From NCBI GenBank assembly GCA_002399235.1, contig DHDH01000013.1:4791-68790 (forward strand): a DNA stretch of 64,000 nucleotides. Direction: 5' to 3'. This DNA is from Firmicutes bacterium UBA4881 (GTDB lineage Bacteria; Bacillota; DTU065). This document shows, one piece after another, positions 1-7,807 of the stretch. The notes under the pieces were generated by a model. That model ran no database searches. It was not told the origin of the DNA and worked only from the letters and a program-made list of their open reading frames with translations. Numbering within the stretch: the stretch's first letter is position 1; each line of letters begins with the position of its first letter. A program made the position numbers and the translations under genes.

Positions 1-981
1 TTGAAAAAAACTTTTGGTAAAGAATTCGACAAAATAGCTAGTGAACATTTTTCTAACACCTTTACTTCCTATACTTTTCAAAATGCTGTATTTGCAATAC
101 CATATCGCGTAGAGAGTAATCCAATGGTAGTTCGTTATGATATTTTAAAAAATTACGGTTTTAATACCCCTAAAACTTGGGATGAACTGAGAACAATGTT
201 ACCCAAGCTTCAAAGTAATAAAATGAATTTTAGCCAAACCTTCGGTATAGCTGAAGAATCGTTTAGGCCATTTTCGCTATTTATTTGGCAAAATGGTGGT
301 AAGTTCTTTAAAGATGATCTTACTGCTAGTGCTTGGGATGAGCCTGAAGCTATTAAAGGTTTTACAGAGCTTGTAGAACTTTACACAAAATATAAGATCC
401 CTGTAGAAAATGTACCTTTTGAATCTTTTAGACGTGGCGAAACACCGGTTATGCTTCTTCCTTGGTGGAATTATGGTTCTTTTCAACTAGGTTTACCTGA
501 AATTGCTGGCAAATGGGGATTGGAACTAGTTCCAGGTCACCTACGGAATGGTAAATTAGATCAAACCAGCTGGTTTGGTGGTACACCTCTTTTAATCTTC
601 AAAAATTCAAAATACCAAAAAGAAGCATGGGAATGGATCAAATGGGTAACACAACCAAAGATCCAAGGTGAATTAGCTAAACGTACTATTGAAAGATTAC
701 CAGGCTCTTTGTTGTTACCTTCATCACCAGAGGCCTATGATTATTTACCACTTCCCACTAAAGATAAACAGATTTTTAGAGATCAAGCTATAGCCTCCAA
801 GTCGCCAACCTTTACGGTAGCTTCGGAAAGGATTATTAATCGATATATCCAATTTGCTTTGAACGAAGCTGTTGTGCAGGGAAAAAGTCCTGAAATAGCA
901 ATAAAAAATGCTGTTTCTGGGGTTAATATGGATCTCAAGACTAAATGGGCAGAGTGGAAACGCTTTATTAGTAAGTTATAA
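1..981 (+). CDS. ABC transporter sugar-binding protein, 3' part (cut by window start)
   Basis: C-terminal 326 residues of a family 1 extracellular solute-binding protein, the lipoprotein that captures a sugar outside the cell for an ABC importer. The reading frame is already open at base 1 and there is no signal peptide or lipobox, so the true start lies upstream; the TTG at base 1 is not a credible start because the family usually exceeds 400 residues. Visible family features are a PKTWDEL segment near residue 58, WQNGG near 96, a KGFTELVELY helix near 119 and the late motif EAWEWIKWV near 211. The substrate cannot be told. A strong terminator follows directly, so this is the last gene of its transcript. 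Confidence 0.85.
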   Translation: MKKTFGKEFDKIASEHFSNTFTSYTFQNAVFAIPYRVESNPMVVRYDILKNYGFNTPKTWDELRTMLPKLQSNKMNFSQTFGIAEESFRPFSLFIWQNGGKFFKDDLTASAWDEPEAIKGFTELVELYTKYKIPVENVPFESFRRGETPVMLLPWWNYGSFQLGLPEIAGKWGLELVPGHLRNGKLDQTSWFGGTPLLIFKNSKYQKEAWEWIKWVTQPKIQGELAKRTIERLPGSLLLPSSPEAYDYLPLPTKDKQIFRDQAIASKSPTFTVASERIINRYIQFALNEAVVQGKSPEIAIKNAVSGVNMDLKTKWAEWKRFISKL

Positions 982-992
982 AAGCTAATTTA

Positions 993-1021
993 AAAAACGG
1001 CTGGGAAAACCAGCCGTTTTT
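993..1021 (+). terminator. Rho-independent terminator, probably bidirectional
   Basis: A perfect 12-bp inverted repeat (AAAAACGGCTGG and its complement) encloses a GAAAA loop, with A-runs on the left and T-runs on the right. It lies between the convergent gene ends at 981 (+) and 1025 (-), so it can stop transcription from both sides. Confidence 0.9.
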
Positions 1022-1024
1022 GCA

Positions 1025-1252
1025 TTACTTTTTATTCTTTTGATCGAGACTGTTAAGATATTTGCTCTTTTTACGTCTGCGTTCTAGGTCTTTTTTGGCT
1101 ACAAATTTAGATAATAGTAAAATAGCAATACCTGCTAGAAATACTAAAAATGGAGTAAGTCTAAAACCAGAAGTTAGAAGTAAATAAAGGAATATTAGAA
1201 ATCCAGCAGAGGTGGTTAAAGCACCCACTAATTGCAAAAACTCATGATTCAA
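1025..1252 (-). CDS. Small two-segment membrane protein, unknown function
   Basis: A 75-residue protein with two hydrophobic segments (about residues 9-27 and 32-49) followed by a strongly basic tail rich in Lys and Arg. It starts at TTG, supported by an AAAGGAGGTT site at 1261-1270 eight bases upstream. I do not recognise a family. It stands alone on the minus strand between a sugar-binding protein gene and the ACT/UPF0210 pair. The positive-inside rule suggests that the basic tail is cytoplasmic. Confidence 0.65.
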   Translation of the reverse strand: MNHEFLQLVGALTTSAGFLIFLYLLLTSGFRLTPFLVFLAGIAILLLSKFVAKKDLERRRKKSKYLNSLDQKNKK

Positions 1253-1480
1253 AACCTTACAACCTCCTTTAAAACGGAATTAGTGCAAATCCGCATATCC
1301 TAGTCTAATTATTCTAGCATAAGCACTTAAATCCTCTTTTCCGCTTTGTTTTACTTCTAAGGGAGAATAAGCAAGTTATCTGGTCTTAACACTATACGGG
1401 GAAGGCAATGTGTTGTAGTATTGTAAGAAAGCAGAAAAACTTTGGGCAAACAGCCCTGTTGGTAAATGGAGGTAATTGTT

Positions 1481-1816
1481 GTGAAAGATTGGCAGGAGAT
1501 CTCTAAAGATGTTTTAGCAGAAGCATTAAAAGAGGAAACAGATAATCCTAAAATTATTGTCTCGGTATTGGGAAAAGACCAAGTCGGTATTATTGCCGAG
1601 ATCACTGCTGTTATTGCTTCCTTAGGTGGCAATATAATAGATATTAATCAAACAATTTTCAGAGAACTCTTTAGCATGAACATGGTGTTAGATATATCGA
1701 AAACGCCAGAACCTTTTTCTAAGTTTAAGGAAGAATTAGAAGCCAAAGGTAAAGAACTAGGGTTGATGGTTTTGGCACAAAGAGAAGATACATTCACTAA
1801 AATGCATCGAGTGTAA
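1481..1816 (+). CDS. ACT domain protein (UPF0237 type)
   Basis: A 111-residue protein whose central part reads as an ACT ligand-binding domain: the strand IIVSVLGKDQVGIIAEIT (about residues 24-41) followed by LGGNIIDINQTI is typical of the UPF0237 group. I chose the GTG at 1481 because TGGAGG at 1467-1472 sits eight bases upstream; an in-frame ATG at 1466 overlaps that site and cannot use it. It is followed after 13 bases by a UPF0210 gene, a pairing common in Bacillota, so the ACT protein probably acts as its small-molecule-sensing partner. The ligand is unknown; amino acids are usual for ACT domains. Confidence 0.85.
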   Translation: MKDWQEISKDVLAEALKEETDNPKIIVSVLGKDQVGIIAEITAVIASLGGNIIDINQTIFRELFSMNMVLDISKTPEPFSKFKEELEAKGKELGLMVLAQREDTFTKMHRV

Positions 1817-1829
1817 GGGGGACCAAAAA

Positions 1830-3191
1830 TTGCGTATTTCGCCACGAGAAATATTAGAAACAATAAAAATGGTTGAATTAGAGCATTTTGATATTAGAAC
1901 AGTAACTATGGGGATAAGCCTTCGTGATTGTGCTCGTCCTTCGATAGATGCTCTGTGTGAGGCAATTTACGAAAAAATCGTTACCAAAGCTGCTAATCTA
2001 GTTAGTGTAGCTAATGACATAGAAAAAGAGTTTGGTATCCCGATTATTAATAAAAGAATCTCTGTTACGCCAATTGCACTGTTAGCAGATAGCCTCGAGG
2101 AAGATAATCTAACTAAAGTAGCGCAGACTTTAGATAAAGCTGCTAAAGAAGTAGGTGTTAACTTTATTGGTGGCTTTTCTGCTTTAATAGAAAAAGGCTT
2201 CACCAAAGGGGATCGTCGGTTGCTTAATTCAATTCCAGAAGCTTTAGCTAGCACCGAAAGAGTATGCTCTTCGATAAATGTAGCAAGTACTCGTGCTGGA
2301 ATTAATATGGATGCAGTAGGGTTAATGGGTAAAGTAATTAAAGAAACCGCTTTGAAAACAGCTCAAAATGATGGTATAGGTTGCGCAAAATTAGTAGTTT
2401 TTTGTAATATACCTGAGGATAATCCGTTTATGGCTGGAGCTTTACATGGTGTAAGTGAAGCAGAGACAGTTATTAATATAGGTGTAAGTGGACCAGGTGT
2501 TGTACGTAATGCGATTAGTAGCATACCAAAGAAAGATTTTGGTGTTTTAGCTGAAACGATTAAAAGAACAGCTTTTAAAATTACTAGGGCTGGTGAATTA
2601 ATAGGTAGAGAAGCATCTAGAAGACTGGGAGTAGAATTTGGTATCGTTGATCTATCTCTAGCACCTACTCCAGCTGTAGGTGATAGTGTAGCAGAAATTT
2701 TAGAAACAATGGGTATAGATAGATGCGGAGGGCCAGGTACAACAGCAGCTTTAGCTCTTTTAAACGATGCTGTTAAAAAAGGTGGCGCTATGGCTTCTTG
2801 TTATGTAGGCGGCTTATCAGGTGCATTTATTCCTGTAAGTGAGGATGCAGGAATGGTAAGAGCTGTTGAAGAAAATGTACTAACTTTACAGAAGCTAGAA
2901 GCGATGACAGCAGTATGTTCTGTCGGTCTTGATATGATAGCCTTACCAGGTGATACAGAAGCTGCAACAATTTCAGGCATAATAGCTGATGAGATGGCCA
3001 TAGGAGTTATTAATAAAAAGACCACAGCGGTAAGGGCTATTCCTGTTCCAGGTAAGAAAGCTGGCGATCATGTAGAATTTGGTGGTTTGTTGGGTAGTTC
3101 ACCAATTATGAATGTTTCGCAAGTCAGTTGCCAGTCTTTTGTTGATCGCGGTGGTCGGATACCAGCACCTTTACAGAGTTTAATTAATTGA
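1830..3191 (+). CDS. UPF0210 / PFL-family protein
   Basis: A 453-residue protein of the UPF0210 (DUF711-like) family, full length for the family. Typical segments are DIRTVTMGISLRDCA near the start, the glycine-rich VSGPGVVRNAI in the middle and FGIVDLSLAPTPAVGDSVAEILE further on. These proteins have a glycyl-radical-enzyme-like fold, but no activity is established. The start is a TTG with GGGGG about nine bases upstream. It forms a two-gene unit with the ACT-domain gene before it; the conserved pairing suggests an amino-acid-responsive or nucleotide-related function, which is inference. Confidence 0.88.
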   Translation: MRISPREILETIKMVELEHFDIRTVTMGISLRDCARPSIDALCEAIYEKIVTKAANLVSVANDIEKEFGIPIINKRISVTPIALLADSLEEDNLTKVAQTLDKAAKEVGVNFIGGFSALIEKGFTKGDRRLLNSIPEALASTERVCSSINVASTRAGINMDAVGLMGKVIKETALKTAQNDGIGCAKLVVFCNIPEDNPFMAGALHGVSEAETVINIGVSGPGVVRNAISSIPKKDFGVLAETIKRTAFKITRAGELIGREASRRLGVEFGIVDLSLAPTPAVGDSVAEILETMGIDRCGGPGTTAALALLNDAVKKGGAMASCYVGGLSGAFIPVSEDAGMVRAVEENVLTLQKLEAMTAVCSVGLDMIALPGDTEAATISGIIADEMAIGVINKKTTAVRAIPVPGKKAGDHVEFGGLLGSSPIMNVSQVSCQSFVDRGGRIPAPLQSLIN

Positions 3192-3218
3192 TACAGGTGC
3201 CTTTGGGAGGAGTTATAT

Positions 3219-4511
3219 ATGGTAGTAAACTCGAGAAAAATCGCTATAGTTGGCATCGGCCTACTGCTTATAGCAGTAGGAGTTGCTAGCTTCTTTATTA
3301 CGTGGGCCTTAATAGAAAATGGCCAAGAGATTGATATTCCCAAAGGAGTATATGTTAGTGATATCGATGTTTCAGGTTATACTGTAGACCAAGCTTTACA
3401 GGTAGTAGAAAGTAAAGTTGATATCTCTACTAATCAAAATGTTAGACTTATGTGGCCAGGAGGGTCGTTAAGTTTAGATTTAGCGGCACTTGATGCTGAG
3501 GTTAATTACCCTCGATTAAGAAGTGAATTACTAGCAGTTTTACCTAGTGGTAATTACTTTCAAAGAATGGTCCAAAAGAAAAGGCTTGCTGAGGTTAATC
3601 AAAGGATAAATATAACGCTAAATTTTGATGAAGAGTATTTTAATGATCTACTAAAATCATTAGAAAGTAAAATTGCTAAACCAGCAGAAGACGCGCATTA
3701 TCAAGTCGACGTTTTGGATAAGGTCAAAATAATTACTGAAAAACATGGTACTAAATTAGATTACGAAAGTTTTTTCTCTGAGCTACCAGTTAAGCTTGCT
3801 AAGGGAGAAGACCCTATTCATGTACCAGTTACTTTAATCGAACCAAAAATGACAGCGATAGACCTCTCGTCTTGGGGAATTAAGGAATTAGTAACTAAAT
3901 ATTATACAAAATTTGATCCTAACAATGTCAATAGAGTGAATAACTTAAAACTAGCAGCTAAAGCCCTTGATGGTACGATTCTTAAGCCAGGAGAAGAATT
4001 TTCTTTTAATGCTTGGGTAGGACCGAGGCTTAAAGAATTAGGCTATAAAGAAGCACCAATCTTAGCTAAGGGTGAAATAACTGAAGATGTTGGGGGAGGA
4101 GTTTGCCAAGTTTCCTCAACTCTCTATAATCTAGCTCTCTTGAGTGATTTAAAGATTTTAGAACGCTCACCTCATTCAGCACCAGTGTCATATGTATCAC
4201 CAGGACGGGATGCGGCTGTTGCTTTTGACTATATGGATTTACGTTTTTTAAATGCGCATAAGAATGCTTTGCTAATTACGGCAGAGGTTGTTGGAGATAG
4301 ACTTTGGTGTAAAGTTTTCGGAACAACTTTACCCTATAACGTGATAGTTAGTACTGAGTTACTTGGTGAAGTTCCTTATGAAGTCAAAAAAGGTTCACCT
4401 GCTAGAGCAGGCCGAAACGGACTTAAGGTTGCAACATATACTACGAAAGAGGGAAAAAAGGCCTTAGTATCTAAAGATTATTATCTGCCACTTGATGAAA
4501 TGACTCCGTAA
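3219..4511 (+). CDS. VanW-family membrane-anchored cell-wall protein
   Basis: A 430-residue protein with an N-terminal membrane segment (about residues 8-30), an extracellular region resembling peptidoglycan-binding type 4 repeats (GVYVSDIDVSGYTVDQAL near 42), and a VanW domain (about 225-365) with FSFNAWVGPR and the signature GGGVCQVSSTLYN. VanW domains occur in glycopeptide-resistance clusters and in many cell-wall proteins of sporeformers; their reaction is not known. A GGGAGGAG site precedes the ATG. No vancomycin-resistance genes are nearby, so a general wall or sporulation role is more likely than resistance. Confidence 0.88.
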   Translation: MVVNSRKIAIVGIGLLLIAVGVASFFITWALIENGQEIDIPKGVYVSDIDVSGYTVDQALQVVESKVDISTNQNVRLMWPGGSLSLDLAALDAEVNYPRLRSELLAVLPSGNYFQRMVQKKRLAEVNQRINITLNFDEEYFNDLLKSLESKIAKPAEDAHYQVDVLDKVKIITEKHGTKLDYESFFSELPVKLAKGEDPIHVPVTLIEPKMTAIDLSSWGIKELVTKYYTKFDPNNVNRVNNLKLAAKALDGTILKPGEEFSFNAWVGPRLKELGYKEAPILAKGEITEDVGGGVCQVSSTLYNLALLSDLKILERSPHSAPVSYVSPGRDAAVAFDYMDLRFLNAHKNALLITAEVVGDRLWCKVFGTTLPYNVIVSTELLGEVPYEVKKGSPARAGRNGLKVATYTTKEGKKALVSKDYYLPLDEMTP

Positions 4512-4540
4512 GTCGCAAAATTTAACTTAAAATTAGAAGG

Positions 4541-4574
4541 ATTTCGGTTTTCGCTCGGGAATAGTAACCGAAAT
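4541..4574 (+). promoter_or_regulatory. Hairpin directly before the ilvE ribosome-binding site
   Basis: ATTTCGGTT at 4541-4549 and its exact complement AACCGAAAT at 4566-4574 form a 9-bp stem around a 16-base loop. The GAGGAGG site of ilvE starts a few bases later. There is no T-run, so it is not a plain terminator; it could be an operator or an mRNA structure affecting translation. Confidence 0.4.
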
Positions 4575-4595
4575 ATTCTGCGAGGAGGATTTCAA

Positions 4596-5507
4596 TTGGC
4601 ATATGCTTTTTTGCGAGGGGAGTTTGTCCCATTAGAAGAGGCAAATATTAGTATTATGACCCATGGTTTTTTATATGGGACTGCTGTATTTGAAGGTATT
4701 AGAGCCTACTGGTCGAAGGATGATAATCAGCTGTATATTTTTAGGGCTAAAGAGCATTATGAAAGAATGGCAAATTCATGCCGAATAATGCGCATGGCAA
4801 GGAAATACTCTGTTGATGAGATGGTAGAGCTGACCCGCAAGCTTTTGGAAATGAATGGTAAGAAAAATGATGCTTATCTACGGCCTGTAGTTTATAAAAG
4901 TAGTCAAGTAGTAGGAGTTAAACTAACAGGGCTAGAAGATGATTTTCTGCTTTTTGCTACAGATATGGGTAACTATCTTGAGGTGAGCAAAGGGTTAAAG
5001 GTAAGGGTTACCTCTTGGAAGCATGTTTCCGATAACTCTATACCTATGCGTTGCAAAGTTAATGGTGCATATGCTAACGCCGCTTTGATTAAGACAGAAG
5101 CCTTAGATGATGGTTATGATGAAGCGATTGTTCTTACTGATGATGGTCATGTTTCTGAGGGTAGTGCTGAGAATATTTTTTTGGTTCGTAATGGTGTTCT
5201 AGTTACACCCCCAGAAACAGATGATATTCTACCAGGAATCACAAGAGACACTGTTATTACTTTAGCTAGAGAAGAGTTGGGTATTCCGGTAGAGATTCGT
5301 CGTATTGATCGAACCGAATTATATATAGCTGAAGAAGCTTTCTTCTGTGGTACAGGAGCCCAAATTGCTCCAATAGCTGAGATCGATTATCGACCAATTG
5401 GCGATGGTAGTATAGGACCCATTACGCAAAAAATCCAGGAACTTTACTTCCAGGTTGTTAGAGGTCAGGTTGCTGCATATAAGAATTGGTGTACACCTGT
5501 ATTTTAA
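4596..5507 (+). CDS. ilvE: Branched-chain amino acid aminotransferase
   Basis: A 303-residue class IV pyridoxal-phosphate aminotransferase that exchanges amino groups between glutamate and the keto acids of Leu, Ile and Val. Diagnostic segments are THGFLYGTAVFEGIRAY near residue 22, the presumed cofactor lysine in CKVNGAYAN (about residue 155), EGSAENIF, and LPGITRDTVI near 211. The length is normal for IlvE type I. The start is TTG with GAGGAGGA seven bases upstream. It stands alone; no other branched-chain biosynthesis gene is nearby. A hairpin precedes the RBS and a strong terminator-like hairpin follows. Confidence 0.93.
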   Translation: MAYAFLRGEFVPLEEANISIMTHGFLYGTAVFEGIRAYWSKDDNQLYIFRAKEHYERMANSCRIMRMARKYSVDEMVELTRKLLEMNGKKNDAYLRPVVYKSSQVVGVKLTGLEDDFLLFATDMGNYLEVSKGLKVRVTSWKHVSDNSIPMRCKVNGAYANAALIKTEALDDGYDEAIVLTDDGHVSEGSAENIFLVRNGVLVTPPETDDILPGITRDTVITLAREELGIPVEIRRIDRTELYIAEEAFFCGTGAQIAPIAEIDYRPIGDGSIGPITQKIQELYFQVVRGQVAAYKNWCTPVF

Positions 5508-5551
5508 TGTTTAACTAAAAGGAATTCTGTCCAAGTTACTAATAATAAAGG

Positions 5552-5612
5552 TCCTCCTTCTAGATCTCCTTCTCAGAGAAACAACTGAGAAGGAGGAGAA
5601 GGAGGTTTTTTT
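5552..5612 (+). terminator. ilvE: Terminator-like hairpin that contains the next gene's RBS
   Basis: CTCCTTCTCAG (5566-5576) pairs exactly with CTGAGAAGGAG (5585-5595), and outer CCTCCTTC pairs with GAAGGAGG after a small bulge; seven Ts follow (5606-5612). This looks like the ilvE terminator. The GGAGG at 5601-5605 in its 3' arm is also the only RBS for the ATG at 5613, so the same structure would mask that site. Confidence 0.75.
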
Positions 5613-6419
5613 ATGTATATTGTGTTGCTTTGTTTTTTCCTGGTTATTTCTGCTAGTGCCAATTTTACAGCTGAACTAGATTTATTAGAACCCTCTATTT
5701 CGTGCCGAATTGGTGGCGAAGGTTATTTTAAGAGTTTAGCAATAAATGCAAATGAAGATAACCAAAGCTGGAAAGCAGGCTTTCGTTTTAAAGAGGAATC
5801 CGATCTATTAAATCTAGATACCGCTTTATGGCAAAGAAAAGATAAACAAGGGTTTGATATTTCTTTTGCTTGGAAAAGTGGACATGCTACACTCAGAGGG
5901 AAATATACCCAGAGTGAAGGAAAGAGCACGTGGACTCCTAAATTAATTGCAGATTTTAATCCTTATATCGATGCAACTTTACAGTACGAGTATCTCGCCA
6001 GTGGAGGTAAATGGCAGTTAAATTGGCAGAAAAAGTTGAATGAACTAAGTTTTGCTTTAGCGTTTACTCAATATAAAAAAGGCAATTTACGATGGAGCGT
6101 TGCTTATAACACAAGCGTAGCTGATATGAATTTATCTTTAAATCTGCAGGAGGAAGGTTTAAGTAGAGGCAGTTTCAAGCTTGGTTTTAAACAAGATGCC
6201 TATAAAGGTTCTCTACAAGTTGATGTAGCTAAAAGTTCTGGTAGTACTGTTACTATGAAGTTTGGTGTAGATAGTCTGAACATTACAGGTAAAGTAAAAG
6301 ATAGTGATAACCAGTTAGGTTTAGCAACATCATTAGGTATTAATGAATTTATTTGGCAGCCTACCCTTATTATCAGTAATAAAGGTATACGTTTTGGTTT
6401 AAAAATAAAGATAGCCTGA
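5613..6419 (+). CDS. Secreted beta-rich protein, possibly an outer-membrane barrel
   Basis: A 268-residue protein with a short N-terminal signal sequence (hydrophobic residues 2-15, likely cut after SASA). The mature part has no membrane helix and consists of many short stretches of alternating polar and hydrophobic residues with aromatic girdle-like positions (for example KWQLNWQKKLNELSFALAF), ending in FGLKIKIA. This pattern is typical of membrane beta-barrels, which would fit only if the organism has an outer membrane, as some Bacillota do. I do not recognise a named family. Its RBS is buried in the preceding terminator-like hairpin. Confidence 0.6.
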   Translation: MYIVLLCFFLVISASANFTAELDLLEPSISCRIGGEGYFKSLAINANEDNQSWKAGFRFKEESDLLNLDTALWQRKDKQGFDISFAWKSGHATLRGKYTQSEGKSTWTPKLIADFNPYIDATLQYEYLASGGKWQLNWQKKLNELSFALAFTQYKKGNLRWSVAYNTSVADMNLSLNLQEEGLSRGSFKLGFKQDAYKGSLQVDVAKSSGSTVTMKFGVDSLNITGKVKDSDNQLGLATSLGINEFIWQPTLIISNKGIRFGLKIKIA

Positions 6420-6439
6420 GGTGAATCCTCAGGCTATCT
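6409..6439 (-). terminator. Terminator hairpin for the minus-strand small ORF
   Basis: A perfect 13-bp inverted repeat (AGATAGCCTGAGG, loop of five, exact complement). On the minus strand it is followed by TTATTTTTA, whereas on the plus strand no T-run follows. It therefore terminates minus-strand transcription best. The plus-strand gene's stop codon lies inside the stem. Confidence 0.7.
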
Positions 6440-6514
6440 ACGGGCGATAATGATACAGGTACGTTTGCGCCACTTGCACCAGGGAGTTAGAAGGAGTTTG
6501 AGAAGGGTGACCAT
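6434..6514 (-). CDS. 26-residue basic hydrophobic peptide
   Basis: A short reading frame, ATG to TAG, with a strong GGAGGAGG site seven bases upstream (complement of 6521-6528) and a terminator hairpin overlapping its stop. The peptide has a hydrophobic start (MVTLLKLLLTPW), a basic centre (CKWRKR) and a hydrophobic end (TCIIIA), with two cysteines. No family is recognised. The combination of RBS, full-length frame and terminator argues that it is expressed. It could be a small membrane peptide or a toxin-like peptide; that is only a guess from composition. Confidence 0.5.
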   Translation of the reverse strand: MVTLLKLLLTPWCKWRKRTCIIIARR

Positions 6515-6625
6515 GGTGAGACCTCCTCCGATTACATATTACGGGAATTTATTCTAAGTGTTACAGTAGGACTAGAATATTTTAAGACAAAAAATACAGA
6601 TGATATTAATTAGAAGGAGGGACTT

Positions 6626-6652
6626 ATGGGTGATAGTAGAAAGATATTCTAA
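6626..6652 (+). CDS. Possible 8-codon leader peptide before gcvT
   Basis: AAGGAGGGA at 6613-6621 is well placed for the ATG at 6626, which opens a frame of only eight codons (MGDSRKIF). It is followed by AAGAAA...TTTCTTTTTT, a weak stem with a T-run. It could be a leader for attenuation of the glycine cleavage operon, or an accidental RBS. Confidence 0.3.
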   Translation: MGDSRKIF

Positions 6653-6699
6653 GAAAGCTGAAAAAGTTTCTTTTTTCTCACGAAAAGGGAGTGAAACAT

Positions 6700-7791
6700 G
6701 TGCCAAGGCACACACCGTTATTTAATTGGCATGTGGCAGAAGGTGCTGCCATGACAGAGTTTGCTGGCTATGAAATGCCACTCCATTATAAGCTTGGAAT
6801 CATTGAAGAACATCGTACAGTTAGAAATAAAGCTGGTCTATTTGATCTGTGTCATATGGGGCAAATAAGGGTTAGAGGTCGACAAGCTGCAGAGTATTTA
6901 GACTATGTGCTAACTCAAAAGATTGCTGATATGCAGGTAGGTCATGTAAGATATAGTCTACTATCTACCTTTGCAGGTGGAACAATTGATGATCTTATGG
7001 TCTATTGTCGTAAAGATGAATATCTTTTAGTAGTCAATGCTGCTAATAAAGCAGAAGACTTTGCTTGGCTTAATGAACAAAAAGGCTTTTATGATGTAGA
7101 AATTACTGACCTTTCAGATGCATATGGTATTATTGGCTTACAGGGGCCTTTAGCTGAGCATATACTAGCACCACTTGTAGAGCATGGCTTAGGCAATTTA
7201 AAATATCTGCGTTTTTTAGAAACAGAATTTTTTGAAGTACCAGCGATTGTTTCTCGCACAGGTTATACTGGCGAGGATGGCTTTGAAATCTATCTACCTT
7301 TACAGGCAGTACCTGCTCTCTGGGCACAACTTTTAAGAGAAGGTAAATCTCAGGGCCTAATTCCAGTAGGTTTAGGTGCAAGAGATACACTTCGCTTGGA
7401 GATGGGTTATAGTCTGTATGGACATGAGTTAAGCCAGACGATAAATCCTTTAGAAGCAGGTGTGGGTTTCGCTGTCAAATTTAATAAAGAAGCGTTCATT
7501 GGTAAAGATGCCCTAGAAGCGATCAAGAACGAAGGTATAAAAAGAGAGATTGTAGCATTTCTAACCGAAGGGCGAGTTATTCCACGTTCAGGGTACCAGG
7601 TTCTTTGCCAAAACAAACCAGTTGGAGTTGTAACTAGCGGTACTTTTTCACCAACATTAGAGCGAGGTATAGCTTTAGCTTTGATTGAAAAGGGTCTTCC
7701 TGCAGAAGGTTTGACTCTAGAGGTAAGAGGACAACAAAAAGCACTTATTCGCACTAATCTACCTTTTGTGAAGGGTAGAGTGAAAAAATAA
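6700..7791 (+). CDS. gcvT: Glycine cleavage system T protein (aminomethyltransferase)
   Basis: A 363-residue tetrahydrofolate-dependent aminomethyltransferase. It takes the methylamine carried by lipoyl-GcvH and releases ammonia and methylene-tetrahydrofolate. Motifs are FAGYEMPLHY, FDLCHMGQIRVRG, RTGYTGEDGFEIY and LGARDTLRLEMGYSLYG, with the C-terminal barrel ending GTFSPTLERGIALA. I chose the GTG at 6700 because AAAAGGGAG (6683-6691) lies eight bases upstream and gives the usual start PRHTPLFNWH; an in-frame GTG at 6691 overlaps the RBS. It is the first gene of gcvT-gcvH-gcvPA-gcvPB. No glycine riboswitch is visible upstream. Confidence 0.95.
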   Translation: MPRHTPLFNWHVAEGAAMTEFAGYEMPLHYKLGIIEEHRTVRNKAGLFDLCHMGQIRVRGRQAAEYLDYVLTQKIADMQVGHVRYSLLSTFAGGTIDDLMVYCRKDEYLLVVNAANKAEDFAWLNEQKGFYDVEITDLSDAYGIIGLQGPLAEHILAPLVEHGLGNLKYLRFLETEFFEVPAIVSRTGYTGEDGFEIYLPLQAVPALWAQLLREGKSQGLIPVGLGARDTLRLEMGYSLYGHELSQTINPLEAGVGFAVKFNKEAFIGKDALEAIKNEGIKREIVAFLTEGRVIPRSGYQVLCQNKPVGVVTSGTFSPTLERGIALALIEKGLPAEGLTLEVRGQQKALIRTNLPFVKGRVKK

Positions 7792-7807
7792 AGGAGAGTG
7801 AATTTTA

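Noticed and set aside
1357..1632. 91-codon minus-strand frame over the ACT-domain gene
   Set aside because: It is the reverse-strand shadow of a well-supported ACT-domain gene and has no RBS or family features.
3219..4511. Vancomycin resistance because of the VanW domain
   Set aside because: VanW domains are widespread in wall proteins; no vanHAX-type ligase, dehydrogenase or dipeptidase gene is present.
6440..6699. Glycine riboswitch upstream of gcvT
   Set aside because: The conserved tandem-aptamer segments (GGAGAG..., GACGG..., CCGAAGG-type) are not present; the region instead holds a minus-strand small ORF, a mini-frame and an RBS.
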